Of a stretch of 64,000 nucleotides of DNA, positions 1 through 9,036 are shown one piece after another (positions within the stretch are counted from its first letter, which is position 1; each line of letters opens with the position of its first letter). A program made the position numbers and the translations under genes. Location: positions 372,001 to 436,000 of the forward strand of contig NZ_JAIVAL010000001.1 in the NCBI RefSeq assembly GCF_020171985.1, read 5' to 3'. The notes beneath the pieces were generated by a model. That model searched no databases. It worked only from the letters and a program-made list of their open reading frames with translations, and was not told the origin of the DNA. The DNA comes from Halobacillus halophilus. Its GTDB lineage: Bacteria > Bacillota > Bacilli > Bacillales > Halobacillaceae.

Positions 1-25
1 TTTCTCTACATAAGTACTAAACCAA

Positions 26-81
26 TAAGCTCCCATACGATTCAAACCTCCATCAGGCTTTTTATATCGTATGAGAGCTTA
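26..81. repeat. inverted repeat downstream of aroA
   Basis: Two 16-base arms (26-41 and 66-81) are complementary with a single mismatch that would be a G-U pair in RNA, separated by a 24-base loop. The element lies just past the aroA stop codon. No clear run of U follows on either strand, so it is not a textbook intrinsic terminator, although it could stabilise or end the aro transcript. The function is not known. Confidence 0.6.
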
Positions 82-101
82 CTGAAAACTATGAAAACTA
101 T

Positions 102-1391
102 TTAATTGGTCAGCTGATTTAAATGGTCAAAAAAAGTCGGGTATGAAATATTAATACACTCTTTATCCTCAATCGTTACGGGAGCATCACAAACAAGGGA
201 TGCGATCGCGCCCATCATGCCGATTCTATGGTCCCCAAATGAATCGACTTTTCCGCCTCTTAGAGGAGTCGGACCATGGATAATCATTCCATCTTCCTGC
301 GGTTCTACATGAGCCCCGATAGCTCTTAAATTATTCACGACTGCTGCAATTCGATCGGTTTCTTTAAACCTCAATTCACGGGCATCTTTTATAACAGTAG
401 TCCCTTCTGCCTGTGTAGCTGCCAGGGCAACGATCGGAATTTCATCAATTAAATTCGGGATCATTTCCCCTTCTATGTTGACACCTTTCAGAGGGGAAGA
501 CTTAATTTGAATATCACCGACAGGTTCATCACCGACATAAGAATGTATGTTAGCGTCTACAGAAGCTCCCATATGCTTCATAACCTGAATTATTCCATCT
601 CTAGTCGAATTAAGCCCAACGTCTCTTATTGTAATCGAGCTGTTTGAGCATATGGCAGCGGCGACGATAAAAAATGCCGCCGAAGAAATGTCCCCAGGTA
701 CTCTAAGATTAGAAGCTGTAGGCTGTTGACCTCCCTCAATAGTAATTTTAGAACCTTCTACATTGATATTAATTCCAAATTGAGACATCAGCATCTCGGT
801 ATGATTTCTTGTTATTCCAAGTTCCATCACAGTCGTTCTTCCTTCTGCAAGCATTCCGGCTAGTAGAAGAGCTGATTTGACTTGAGCGCTTTTTACTTGT
901 AAATGATGCGTAGTGCCTTTTAATTTAGTACCCTCAAATGCAAGAGGCAGCACAGAGGCATTCTTACGTCCGGCAATATACGCACCCATTTCACGCAATG
1001 GGTGGACTACACGATCCATAGGACGCCTAGATAAGGACGGGTCTCCATATACTGAAGTAAATAGCGGAAGGCCAGCTAACACCCCACTCATCAATCGGGC
1101 TGTAGTACCAGAGTTTCCAAAGTTTACTGGTAATTCAGCTTCTTTCAAGTGTGAAATCCCTTTCCCATATACGGTTAACTCGTCCTCGGTCTGCTCTATT
1201 TGAACACCAAGCTGTCTAAAAGCCTCCACCGTCCGCATGCAATCTTCGCCTGTTAAAAAATTCGTGATTTGTGATACGCCTTGGCTCAATGATGAAAATA
1301 TTACCGCTCTATGGGAAATAGATTTATCCCCAGGAACAGTGAGACTACCTTTCAAACTATTAGTTGGAGGACCTAACTCTATGGCTGACAT
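102..1391 (-). CDS. aroA: 3-phosphoshikimate 1-carboxyvinyltransferase (EPSP synthase)
   Basis: This is the sixth step of the shikimate pathway: it transfers the enolpyruvyl group of phosphoenolpyruvate to shikimate-3-phosphate. The N-terminal substrate loop is visible (PGDKSISHRA, near residue 23), followed by the GNSGTTARLM motif near residue 91 and the late ELRFKETDR and GDHRIGM motifs. These show an intact two-domain enzyme of 429 residues, normal for the family. I chose the ATG at 1391, giving MSAIEL, because GGGGTG lies at the right distance before it; an in-frame GTG three codons earlier overlaps that site. It is the last gene of the aroC-aroB-aroH-hisC-tyrA-aroA run, 12 bases after tyrA. 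In B. subtilis the same gene, called aroE, also closes the supraoperon. Confidence 0.97.
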   Translation of the reverse strand: MSAIELGPPTNSLKGSLTVPGDKSISHRAVIFSSLSQGVSQITNFLTGEDCMRTVEAFRQLGVQIEQTEDELTVYGKGISHLKEAELPVNFGNSGTTARLMSGVLAGLPLFTSVYGDPSLSRRPMDRVVHPLREMGAYIAGRKNASVLPLAFEGTKLKGTTHHLQVKSAQVKSALLLAGMLAEGRTTVMELGITRNHTEMLMSQFGININVEGSKITIEGGQQPTASNLRVPGDISSAAFFIVAAAICSNSSITIRDVGLNSTRDGIIQVMKHMGASVDANIHSYVGDEPVGDIQIKSSPLKGVNIEGEMIPNLIDEIPIVALAATQAEGTTVIKDARELRFKETDRIAAVVNNLRAIGAHVEPQEDGMIIHGPTPLRGGKVDSFGDHRIGMMGAIASLVCDAPVTIEDKECINISYPTFFDHLNQLTN

Positions 1392-1403
1392 GTTACACAC
1401 CCC

Positions 1404-2504
1404 TTATTGTTGTATCATCACTTCATATTGATGGGCTTCAAGCACTTTTTTACTTTTCCATTGCTCGTCACTCGCAGCGAAACTAATTCGAAGCACTCCT
1501 GTAATCCCTTCACGAATTTCCAGGATCTGAATGTTTTTAATACTAATTTCCTCATCGGCTAGTAAACCTATCACATGGTAGATCGCACCGGGCTGGTCAT
1601 GAATATCCACATAAATATCATAAAAGGCCGGGATCGCGCCTCTGTCTCTTACAGGCAGATCGTCGCGGTAATGCTTAGCGTCTAAAAGATACTTATATGT
1701 TTGTTCACTCTCTTTATCTTGCAAAAAGGTTTTTACCTTATCCATTTCCTTTATCCAATCATCAAGCATAGAAATTAGCAAATTACGGTTTTGGAAAAAG
1801 ATATCCTGCCAGAGTTTAGGGTTGCTAGAAGCAATCCTAGTAATGTCTTTAAATCCTCCTGCTGCCAGTTGTTCAATATAAGGATGAGTTTCCTGCCATT
1901 GTTTTGCCTGATGCACCAGTGAAGAAGCAATTAGATGAGGAAAATGAGATATTACCGCTGTCATCTCATCATGCTCTTTTGTGGAAAAGGTCAGGAACCT
2001 CGCTTGCGTTTCAGAGAACAATTCTTTCAACATTTCTGCTTCATGTACAGATGCGTGAAGCGAAGGAGTAAGCACATATATAGCATTTTCAAATAGATGA
2101 GGTTTAGCCGCAGTATATCCCTGTTTATGAGAACCTGCCATTGGGTGGCCACCTACAAAAGATACTTTGGAATGATTTAAGTTATTTGCCGCTTCAAGTA
2201 CATTGTTTTTTACAGAGGATACATCCGTTACCAGTAGGGGCTTAGAAAGCTCGATGGATTCTAATTGATTTAAATATTGAATGGTTACGGAAATAGGAGT
2301 AGCCAGAACACAAACATCTGCCTGTTTCACAGCAGAGTTAAAGTCATCAGAGTCACTATGGATAACTCCCTGCTTCTTTGCCATACTTATCGTTTCAGGA
2401 TCCTGGTCAATACCAATTACATGGACGTTTTCTTTTTTCGAAACGTTCATTGCAAGAGAGCCGCCAATCAGGCCTAAGCCTACGATCAATACTGTCTGCT
2501 TCAT
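1404..2504 (-). CDS. tyrA: prephenate dehydrogenase with ACT domain
   Basis: Oxidatively decarboxylates prephenate to 4-hydroxyphenylpyruvate for tyrosine synthesis, using NAD. The N-terminal Rossmann motif GLGLIGGSLA begins near residue 9. The catalytic-domain sequence GGHPMAGSH sits near residue 118. An ACT domain occupies roughly residues 297-366, starting with the motif DIHDQPGAI, and is the usual site of tyrosine feedback control in Firmicute TyrA. At 366 residues the length is normal. The ATG overlaps the hisC stop codon in a TAATG arrangement, with AGGAG just before it, so translation is probably coupled to hisC. Confidence 0.96.
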   Translation of the reverse strand: MKQTVLIVGLGLIGGSLAMNVSKKENVHVIGIDQDPETISMAKKQGVIHSDSDDFNSAVKQADVCVLATPISVTIQYLNQLESIELSKPLLVTDVSSVKNNVLEAANNLNHSKVSFVGGHPMAGSHKQGYTAAKPHLFENAIYVLTPSLHASVHEAEMLKELFSETQARFLTFSTKEHDEMTAVISHFPHLIASSLVHQAKQWQETHPYIEQLAAGGFKDITRIASSNPKLWQDIFFQNRNLLISMLDDWIKEMDKVKTFLQDKESEQTYKYLLDAKHYRDDLPVRDRGAIPAFYDIYVDIHDQPGAIYHVIGLLADEEISIKNIQILEIREGITGVLRISFAASDEQWKSKKVLEAHQYEVMIQQ

Positions 2505-3598
2505 TACTTTACTCCTGAAACTAGTTTCTGTTTCATTTCTTCCTGGATCACGGCCATATCCTCTGAACGGCCGATCGTCAGACGTATCGTATTAGGAAGT
2601 CCCAGAGCTTCCCCTGAACGCACAATAAAACCTTTTGTTAGCAAATGCTGAAACATTTCGTCTCCGCTGAATGGAAGATGAATAAGTAGAAAATTGGCTT
2701 GTGAATCATAATACGATAAGCCATTCTCATCACAGAACTTCATGAGTCCTTTTTTATTTTTCTTATTCTCTTCCAGTGACATCTGTAAGAATTGCTGATC
2801 GTCCAAAGCAAGAATGGCAGCAGCCTGAGAAACGGTTGTCGTATTAAACGGCTCACGCGAAGGCTCCAGCATACGAATCACGTCGGGGTCTCCCACTCCA
2901 TATCCGATTCGAAGTCCCGCCAAGCCATAAGCTTTTGAAAATGTGCGCAGGACAATAAGGTTCGTATAGTTGTCTAATGCTGCTAGAGCATCAAAGTAGT
3001 CATCTGTTTCTAAATACTCGTAATAAGCTTCGTCCAGAACTACTAAAACGTGGTCGGGGCATGCTTCCATTACTGATTTAAGCTTTTCACGTTCAATATG
3101 TACCCCAGTAGGATTATTAGGCGTACAAATCCACAGCACCCTGGTTTGAGCATCGATCTGCCTTAGCATTTCGTCAAGGTCATGATGACCGTCTACTAAT
3201 GGGACCTCTCTCACTTCAGCTCCTTCTATTAAAGCATTGTGCCTATATTGAGGAAAGGTAGGTGTAGCCATAATCGTATTAGCTCCCGGCTCTAAAAACG
3301 TGCGACATATAATTTGTACAACTTCATCAGATCCATTTCCAAAAATAAGCTGATTATCATTCACATTAATAAATTCAGCTACTTTTCTTCTCACTGCCGA
3401 TGCATATCCATCGGGATAAATTTCTAAGTCAGCGATTAATTCAGGTAGTTCTTGTTTCACCTTAGGAGAAAATCCAAACGGGTTTTCGTTAGAAGCTAGC
3501 TTAACAATTCGCTCAAGTCCATATTCTTTTTTTACTTCTTCTATTCCTTTTCCTGGTTTGTAAGGCTTCATATCTTTTAAAATGTCTTTAGCTTTCAT
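2504..3598 (-). CDS. hisC: histidinol-phosphate / aromatic aminotransferase
   Basis: This is a PLP-dependent fold-type I aminotransferase. In Bacillus the HisC of this operon makes histidinol phosphate and also transaminates the aromatic 2-oxo acids to phenylalanine and tyrosine, which explains its position beside tyrA. The N-terminal SNENPFG motif, the TPNNPTG motif and the Schiff-base lysine in RTFSKAYGLAG (near residue 223) are all present, and 364 residues is normal. The start is preceded by GAGAGGAG. It lies only 15 bases after aroH, where B. subtilis carries trpEDCFBA. Confidence 0.95.
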   Translation of the reverse strand: MKAKDILKDMKPYKPGKGIEEVKKEYGLERIVKLASNENPFGFSPKVKQELPELIADLEIYPDGYASAVRRKVAEFINVNDNQLIFGNGSDEVVQIICRTFLEPGANTIMATPTFPQYRHNALIEGAEVREVPLVDGHHDLDEMLRQIDAQTRVLWICTPNNPTGVHIEREKLKSVMEACPDHVLVVLDEAYYEYLETDDYFDALAALDNYTNLIVLRTFSKAYGLAGLRIGYGVGDPDVIRMLEPSREPFNTTTVSQAAAILALDDQQFLQMSLEENKKNKKGLMKFCDENGLSYYDSQANFLLIHLPFSGDEMFQHLLTKGFIVRSGEALGLPNTIRLTIGRSEDMAVIQEEMKQKLVSGVK

Positions 3599-3613
3599 AC
3601 AGGAATGCTCCTC

Positions 3614-3976
3614 TCAACTCTTTAAATCCGGTCGTAACTGTTTAGCTTCATAATGGTAAATATGCTTAATATGATGCTGTGCTGCATCAGTTTCAGCCGT
3701 TACCATTACTCGAATGCACTTAGGTAAACTCCCGGGGACGGGAATTTCTCTCATACACATAACGGGGACATAAGTCCATCCCTCAAGTTGTCTCAGGGAT
3801 TTGGCTGGGAAGCCATCGTTCAAATCCTCTGTAACTGTGAAATAAACAGATACAACCTGCTCTGGCTGAATTTGATTCTGACGAATAAGATCGTGCATTA
3901 GTTCTACAGATTTGTCTATGATCTCTTCTGATCTATTTACTGACACTGTAGTAGCCCCTCTGATACCTCGGATCAT
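3614..3976 (-). CDS. aroH: chorismate mutase, AroH type
   Basis: Rearranges chorismate to prephenate, committing flux to phenylalanine and tyrosine. At 120 residues it is the small trimeric pseudo-alpha/beta-barrel type typical of Bacillus AroH, not the helical AroQ type. It starts with MIRGIRGATTV and includes the active-site arginine of that segment and the later VPVMCMREIPV strand, both characteristic of the family. It overlaps the aroB stop codon by four bases (ATGA type), so it is probably translationally coupled. With no trp genes following, this gene and hisC-tyrA form the entire branch after chorismate at this locus. Confidence 0.95.
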   Translation of the reverse strand: MIRGIRGATTVSVNRSEEIIDKSVELMHDLIRQNQIQPEQVVSVYFTVTEDLNDGFPAKSLRQLEGWTYVPVMCMREIPVPGSLPKCIRVMVTAETDAAQHHIKHIYHYEAKQLRPDLKS

Positions 3977-5052
3977 GTGGCTCTCACCTCTTTAATAAAT
4001 AGATTCAAGTCTGTTCGTATTTCCTGGTCGCTTAATTCGACAACACACGGAGTTCCAATCTGATTCAACAAAACATAATTAATTTTCTGATGTACTGTTT
4101 TTTTATCCCACTTCATTCGTTTAAACAACATCTCCATATCTAAGTCCTTAAAGATATCCAAAGGATAATGATTGGACTTCAGCCATTCACGATAGCGATC
4201 CACTGAGAGGGATGCGTTCAGTTTCCTTTCACTAACACGTAGGGCGAACCATAACCCAATTCCAACTGCCTCTCCATGGGTGATTCTTCCGTAGCCAAGC
4301 TCAGACTCTATTGCATGTGCCAGAGTGTGGCCCAGGTTTAGATACCTTCGTATTCCCTTTTCACGCTCATCACTTTCTACAATTGCTGCCTTGACCTTAA
4401 TCCCCTTTATCAGGTCATCCTTTATCTGTTCACTAGATATCTTGTCCAACGAAATTTGAAGCAGATTACTACACCACTCTTCGCTGCTAAGAAAAGCGTG
4501 TTTTATAACTTCTCCATACCCTGAACGGATCTCTTCTGCCGGGAGCGTAAACAATGTTTCAGTATCATAAATGACCTTTACAGGATTATAAAAACTTCCT
4601 ATCAGATTTTTGCCTTTAAGATGGTTGATCGCGACCTTTCCTCCAACGCTGCTGTCATGTGCCAAAATTGTCGTAGGCATTTGAATGAAATCAATACCTC
4701 TTAAATAAGTAGAAGCTACAAACCCAGCAAGATCTCCAACCATACCTCCTCCTAACGCAAGAATTAAGGAGTGACGGTCAAGCTGAGCTTCTACACACGC
4801 ATCCAGCAATCGCTCATACTGCCCCATACTCTTAGATGATTCTCCAGATGGAACGATAGAAGTCTCAACATCAAAATCTTTTCCTAGTCCACGGATTACA
4901 TCATCCAAATAGATATTCGAAACTTTGTCATCTGTGATCACTAATACTTTCCGATAACCACTTGCTATATAATTTAGCAGTTTGTGACGAATTCCTTCTT
5001 CTATAATGACCTCGTACTCATGAGAGCTTGCATGAATTGTCAAAGAGCTCAT
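3973..5052 (-). CDS. aroB: 3-dehydroquinate synthase
   Basis: Converts DAHP to 3-dehydroquinate, the second step of the shikimate pathway, using NAD and a divalent metal. The glycine-rich GGGMVGDLAGF motif lies near residue 103, and the metal-binding NLGHTLAHAIE segment near residue 240 is followed by HGEAVGIG. The length of 359 residues is standard. It directly follows aroC with no gap and overlaps aroH, consistent with a single polycistronic transcript. Confidence 0.97.
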   Translation of the reverse strand: MSSLTIHASSHEYEVIIEEGIRHKLLNYIASGYRKVLVITDDKVSNIYLDDVIRGLGKDFDVETSIVPSGESSKSMGQYERLLDACVEAQLDRHSLILALGGGMVGDLAGFVASTYLRGIDFIQMPTTILAHDSSVGGKVAINHLKGKNLIGSFYNPVKVIYDTETLFTLPAEEIRSGYGEVIKHAFLSSEEWCSNLLQISLDKISSEQIKDDLIKGIKVKAAIVESDEREKGIRRYLNLGHTLAHAIESELGYGRITHGEAVGIGLWFALRVSERKLNASLSVDRYREWLKSNHYPLDIFKDLDMEMLFKRMKWDKKTVHQKINYVLLNQIGTPCVVELSDQEIRTDLNLFIKEVRAT

Positions 5053-6219
5053 TTAAAACTCCCTGACTTCCTTACGATAATCATCAACAGCACGTTTTAA
5101 CCTTGGGAAATAGTCAGATGGAAATTCTTCTGTAATAGCCTTAGCCAATTCAAAAGCTACAATGTGCTCCATAACAACGGAAGCTGCAGGAACAGCACAG
5201 GAATCAGAACGTTCAATACTTGCGTTAAATGGCTCTTTAGTATCAATATCCACACTTTGAAGCGGCTTATAAAGAGTAGGGATAGGCTTCATAACCCCTT
5301 TAACCACTATTGGCATGCCTGTGGTCATACCTCCCTCGAATCCTCCAAGACGGTTTGTACGTCTGTAATAACCTCGTTCTTCACTCCAGAGAATCTCATC
5401 ATGAACGTCACTGCCGTTTCGACGGGCTGCTTCGAAACCTATTCCGAATTCTACCCCTTTATACGCATTAATGCTCATAACACTGCCGGCAATTCTAGCA
5501 TCCAGCTTACGGTCGTACTGAACATAAGACCCAAGTCCAGGAGGCATACCTTCTACATAAACTTCGGTGACCCCTCCAATTGTATCTCCATCCTTTTTAG
5601 CGTCATCGATAGCTTTTTTCATCTTTTCAGCTGCGTCCTCATCAAAAGTACGCACAGGCGAGTTCTCGGATATTTCACGTCGTTCCTTTAACGACAGACT
5701 TTCATCTACATCACTTACGATGCCTGCAATTTCCCGCACGTATCCAGCTACTTCAATTCCGAGCTCGCTTAGCAATACTTTAGCTACAGCTCCTGCCCCA
5801 ACTCTGGCAGCCGTCTCTCGCGCGGAAGAACGCTCTAAAACATTTCGCATATCACGGTGACCATACTTCATTCCGCCATTTAAATCAGCGTGGCCTGGTC
5901 TTGGTTTCGTTACTTTTCTACGAATATTCGCATCTTCAGGAAGTGGATCTTCTCCCATGATATCAGTCCAGTGTTTAAAATCGTCGTTGTGGACAACCAA
6001 AGTTATAGGTGAACCCATGGTATAACCATGTCGCACCCCGCTCGTAATCTCTACTAAGTCTTTCTCAATCTGCATTCTTTTACCACGGCCATACCCACCT
6101 TGCCGTCTAATTAAAGATTCATTTATCTGTTCGCTTAGTAAAGGTAGATGGGAAGGTACCCCTTCTATAATTGTTGTCAACTGCTTACCATGAGATTCAC
6201 CTGCTGTTAAATAACGCAT
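5053..6219 (-). CDS. aroC: chorismate synthase
   Basis: Last step of the shikimate pathway: trans-elimination of phosphate from EPSP to give chorismate, requiring reduced FMN. The N-terminal [11 protein letters not shown] signature, the [28 protein letters not shown] segment (read in parts) near residue 110-140 and the C-terminal RSDSCAVPA motif are all intact. The protein has 388 residues. Although the frame stays open upstream to 6267, I place the start at the ATG at 6219, which has GGAGGG ten bases before it and matches family N-termini. This is the aroF gene of the B. subtilis nomenclature. The fragment of cheR lies immediately upstream. Confidence 0.96.
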   Translation of the reverse strand: MRYLTAGESHGKQLTTIIEGVPSHLPLLSEQINESLIRRQGGYGRGKRMQIEKDLVEITSGVRHGYTMGSPITLVVHNDDFKHWTDIMGEDPLPEDANIRRKVTKPRPGHADLNGGMKYGHRDMRNVLERSSARETAARVGAGAVAKVLLSELGIEVAGYVREIAGIVSDVDESLSLKERREISENSPVRTFDEDAAEKMKKAIDDAKKDGDTIGGVTEVYVEGMPPGLGSYVQYDRKLDARIAGSVMSINAYKGVEFGIGFEAARRNGSDVHDEILWSEERGYYRRTNRLGGFEGGMTTGMPIVVKGVMKPIPTLYKPLQSVDIDTKEPFNASIERSDSCAVPAASVVMEHIVAFELAKAITEEFPSDYFPRLKRAVDDYRKEVREF

Positions 6220-6283
6220 GGATAACATCCCTCCTGATCGTATAGTGAACTGAGATATTCTCAGCAATAAATTTTACGTACTA

Positions 6284-6662
6284 CTATATCATACGCATAA
6301 ACGTTTGTGTCGCAAAATTGTTCGAATTTTTTATAAAAAGACTTTGGAAGCGCTTACCTATATTCGAAATCCGTTTTCTTATAAAAAAAGAATCGAAAAC
6401 TTCTAGTTGATATTTTCGCGGTGAAAATATTTGTTCGGTGCTACCCACCAAAAATACTCCTCCATTTTTAAGGGAGCGTCTGAAATTATCGTAAACACGA
6501 TGCTTAGCTTCCTCTGTAAAGTAGATTAACACATCTCTGCTAACAATAAGCTCACAAGAAGGTATGAAAAGATCTGCCAACAATTTGTGTTTCTTAAAGG
6601 TCACACAGTTTCTTATATCCTTTATGTAAAAGTTGGACAAATTCTCTGTAATCCTCAATCAT
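6284..6662 (-). pseudogene. cheR: cheR chemotaxis methyltransferase remnant (internal deletion plus frameshift)
   Basis: Intact CheR methylates chemoreceptor glutamates and has about 256 residues. Here only the two ends remain. Reading from an ATG at 6660-6662, preceded by AAGGAG, gives a CheR-like N-terminus (MIEDYREFVQLLHK) that soon meets a stop at 6594-6596. A different frame over about 6284-6620 encodes the C-terminal third, with recognisable CheR motifs TFKKHKLLAD, SRDVLIYFTEEAK and VGSTEQIF. The receptor-binding helical domain and most of the SAM-binding fold, roughly 450 bases, are gone. The position between ndk and aroC is exactly that of cheR in B. subtilis. A start within the second frame gives a 124-residue open frame, but it cannot be a working methyltransferase. 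Confidence 0.85.
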
Positions 6663-6757
6663 AAAGTCGGCTCCTTATCTTTACAGATCTTTACTATACT
6701 AGAGTAGCTGAACCCTTATGCTGTGTAAACGATAATCCCATCGTAAGTTAACACACT

Positions 6758-6786
6758 AAAAAAACCGCCTTCATAAAGGCGGTTTT
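6758..6786 (-). terminator. intrinsic terminator after ndk
   Basis: An 11-base-pair stem (6761-6771 with 6776-6786) with a 4-base loop is followed on the minus strand by a run of U. It should end the hepT-ndk transcript before the cheR remnant, which implies that the aro genes have a promoter of their own around 6680-6750. It is nearly symmetric and could also act on the other strand. Confidence 0.85.
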
Positions 6787-6801
6787 CGAAAGGATTTGTA
6801 C

Positions 6802-7248
6802 TCAGTAAACCCAGTTTAAGTTATCTTTTTGGTAATTTAAAATTTCATCAGAATTGAAGAACAGCTCGAGTTCCCTTTTAGCACTATCAGCTGAATCGGA
6901 ACCATGAATGACGTTTTTGCCCACGGTTACTCCGAAGTCTCCGCGGATCGTTCCTGGTGCAGCATCGGAGGGTTTAGTAGCCCCCATCATCTGACGAGCC
7001 CCGGCAATTACATTCTCCCCTTCCCACACCATAGCGAATACAGGGCCAGAAGTGATAAATTCTACCAGTTCACTAAAGAAAGGTTTATCTTTATGTTCGC
7101 CATAATGTTCCTCTGCCAAAGAATTTGAAATAACCATGAGTTTAGCACCCGCTAATTTGTACCCTTTTTTTTCAAATCTTGAAGTAATTTCACCAATTAA
7201 ATTACGTTGAACTCCATCAGGCTTAACCATTAAAAAAGTCTTTTCCAT
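6802..7248 (-). CDS. ndk: nucleoside diphosphate kinase
   Basis: Transfers the gamma-phosphate from ATP to nucleoside diphosphates through a phosphohistidine. The sequence starts [15 protein letters not shown] and contains the active-site histidine in NVIHGSDS near residue 115. At 148 residues it is full length for the family. The ATG at 7248 is preferred over one three codons earlier because it aligns with other Ndk proteins. It sits between hepT and the cheR remnant, as in B. subtilis. Confidence 0.96.
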   Translation of the reverse strand: MEKTFLMVKPDGVQRNLIGEITSRFEKKGYKLAGAKLMVISNSLAEEHYGEHKDKPFFSELVEFITSGPVFAMVWEGENVIAGARQMMGATKPSDAAPGTIRGDFGVTVGKNVIHGSDSADSAKRELELFFNSDEILNYQKDNLNWVY

Positions 7249-7275
7249 GTCATCCACCTCAGTTTATGTATAGTG

Positions 7276-7289
7276 TGAAAGCGCTTTTA
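7276..7289. promoter_or_regulatory. possible CcpA (cre) site upstream of ndk
   Basis: The 14-base sequence TGAAAGCGCTTTTA resembles the catabolite-responsive element consensus, with its central CG and nearly symmetric arms, but the last CA is TA. It lies 28-41 bases upstream of the ndk start, inside the likely leader or promoter. This is a motif match only. Confidence 0.3.
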
Positions 7290-7338
7290 ATAAGTGCCAT
7301 AGCAAATTCTATCAAAGTTTGGAAGGGAAGGCAATACA

Positions 7339-8310
7339 TTATGCCCTTCTTTTTCCAATGTATTTAGCAATCCCTTTTAAAGTCTGTTTAGCACGATTTG
7401 GAGGAAGCTTATCCAAGGACTCGTAAGCTTTTTTCAAATACCTGTCACTTAAATTGAGAGCCCGGGGTATAGAATCATTTATTTTAATCCGTTCAATCAA
7501 TGGTTTAATATCTTCCGGGTTTAATTGATCTTTTCTATTAAAAAGCTCTTCCAGACGCTTCCTATAATCGCTTTCTTCCATAGAATATAGAACAGGTAAT
7601 GTAATATTACCCTGAAGAAGATCACTCCCCGCTGGTTTGCCTAGTTCTTCTTCGGAAGAAGTAAAATCAAGAACATCGTCGATGATCTGATAAGACATCC
7701 CTACATAATACCCATATTGATATAAGGCTTTTTCTTCACGAGGGGTAACATTGGCCGCAATAGCACCCAAACGGCAGCTAGCCGCAATCAGAAGAGCCGT
7801 TTTCCTTTTTATTCTACGAAGATATGTACGTAAATTCTGATCAAGATTATATTTATCCTTGATTTGCTCAATTTCACCTAGACAAAGTTCAACCATGGTG
7901 TTAGCTAAAATCTGATGAGCCCGGGGATTTTCAAGAGCCGATAGGTTTTCCAGCGAGCGCGCAAAAATATAATCGCCTGTATACATAGCGATTCGGTTAT
8001 CCCAGCGTGACTTTATTGTAGGCTCTCCCCTTCGGAGCTCTGACTCGTCAATTACATCGTCGTGAACGAGAGAAGCAGTATGTATAAGTTCTAAAGACAC
8101 AGCTACGGCCTTCATACGTTCAATATCGTAATCACCGAATTTACCGGCTAACAGCACAAATACTGGTCTTATGCGCTTTCCACCAGCCTGCAAAAGTTGG
8201 CTCGAAGCTTCGCGTAGAACCGGGTTATCTGACTGTATAGTCTCATTTACAGCAGTTTCTATAGAAGATAAATCGTTTTTCAGAAATGAGTAGATCATGG
8301 CTAATTTCAT
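7339..8310 (-). CDS. hepT: heptaprenyl diphosphate synthase component II
   Basis: Catalytic subunit of the two-component synthase that makes the C35 side chain of menaquinone-7. Both aspartate-rich motifs are present: DDVIDE near residue 80 and DDVLD near residue 210. GGKRIRP lies in the N-terminal part and KRKTALLIA in the middle. The length of 323 residues is normal. It partners with hepS, two genes upstream, and menG lies between them, so one cluster provides the polyprenyl tail and the ring methylation for menaquinone. Confidence 0.96.
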   Translation of the reverse strand: MKLAMIYSFLKNDLSSIETAVNETIQSDNPVLREASSQLLQAGGKRIRPVFVLLAGKFGDYDIERMKAVAVSLELIHTASLVHDDVIDESELRRGEPTIKSRWDNRIAMYTGDYIFARSLENLSALENPRAHQILANTMVELCLGEIEQIKDKYNLDQNLRTYLRRIKRKTALLIAASCRLGAIAANVTPREEKALYQYGYYVGMSYQIIDDVLDFTSSEEELGKPAGSDLLQGNITLPVLYSMEESDYRKRLEELFNRKDQLNPEDIKPLIERIKINDSIPRALNLSDRYLKKAYESLDKLPPNRAKQTLKGIAKYIGKRRA

Positions 8311-8326
8311 TGTGCTTCATCCTTAA

Positions 8327-9034
8327 TTATTGCTTTTCACCCATATGGATGGCCGCAACGCCACCTGTATAGGATTTGACTATTACGTTCTTAAAACCGA
8401 CATCCTCAAACATCTCTTTTAATTCGTTTTTCCCCGGGAAATCTTTAGCCGATTCATGCAGCCAGCTATATTCCTGATAACTTTTAGCGAAAATCTTTCC
8501 AAATAAAGGCATTATATTTCTAAAATAGAAATAATAAATAGATTTAAAAAGGGGGTTTTCCGGCTGCGAAGTTTCCAGACAGACAACCTTTCCACCAGGC
8601 TTTACCACCCGTAGCATTTCTGATAGAACCTGCCTGTAATCCGGAACGTTTCTTAAACCGAATCCAATCGTAACGTAATCGAACTGGTTATCTTCAAAAG
8701 GTAATTCCATGGCGTTACCGTGCTCAAATTCTACTTGCCTCATTTTTAATGCCATTTTCTTTTTAATGGCTACGGAGAGCATATTAATGCTAAAGTCCAG
8801 CCCTACTGCTTTCCCGGTCGGTCCGACTTCTTTCGCTAGAGCCATTGTCCAATCTCCCGTCCCGCAACACAGATCAAGTGTTTGTTCTCCTTCGCTAACA
8901 TTCATTCTTTTCATTACATCTCTTCGCCACAAACGATGCTGTTGAAAAGAAATAATGGAATTCATCTGGTCGTATCGATTATATATTTGTTCAAATACAT
9001 GATGAACACGTTCTTCTTTAGTTTGTGAGCCCAT
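8327..9034 (-). CDS. menG: demethylmenaquinone methyltransferase
   Basis: SAM-dependent C-methylation of demethylmenaquinone, the last step of menaquinone synthesis (UbiE/MenG family). Motif I reads [11 protein letters not shown] near residue 54. The family-specific [14 protein letters not shown] stretch ([17 protein letters not shown], near residue 120) and the later [12 protein letters not shown] are clear. It has 235 residues, full length. It lies 3 bases after hepS and 17 bases before hepT, which supports an operon. Confidence 0.96.
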   Translation of the reverse strand: MGSQTKEERVHHVFEQIYNRYDQMNSIISFQQHRLWRRDVMKRMNVSEGEQTLDLCCGTGDWTMALAKEVGPTGKAVGLDFSINMLSVAIKKKMALKMRQVEFEHGNAMELPFEDNQFDYVTIGFGLRNVPDYRQVLSEMLRVVKPGGKVVCLETSQPENPLFKSIYYFYFRNIMPLFGKIFAKSYQEYSWLHESAKDFPGKNELKEMFEDVGFKNVIVKSYTGGVAAIHMGEKQ

Positions 9035-9036
9035 AT

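Noticed and set aside
913-1203. Open frame on the plus strand inside aroA
   Set aside because: It lies wholly within a strongly conserved gene on the other strand, has no ribosome site and encodes nothing recognisable. Many similar shadow frames elsewhere were left out for the same reason.
6336-6355. Sequence TTGGAAGCGCTTACC resembling a cre site inside the cheR remnant
   Set aside because: It falls within former coding sequence and lacks the right half of the consensus, so a regulatory role is unlikely.
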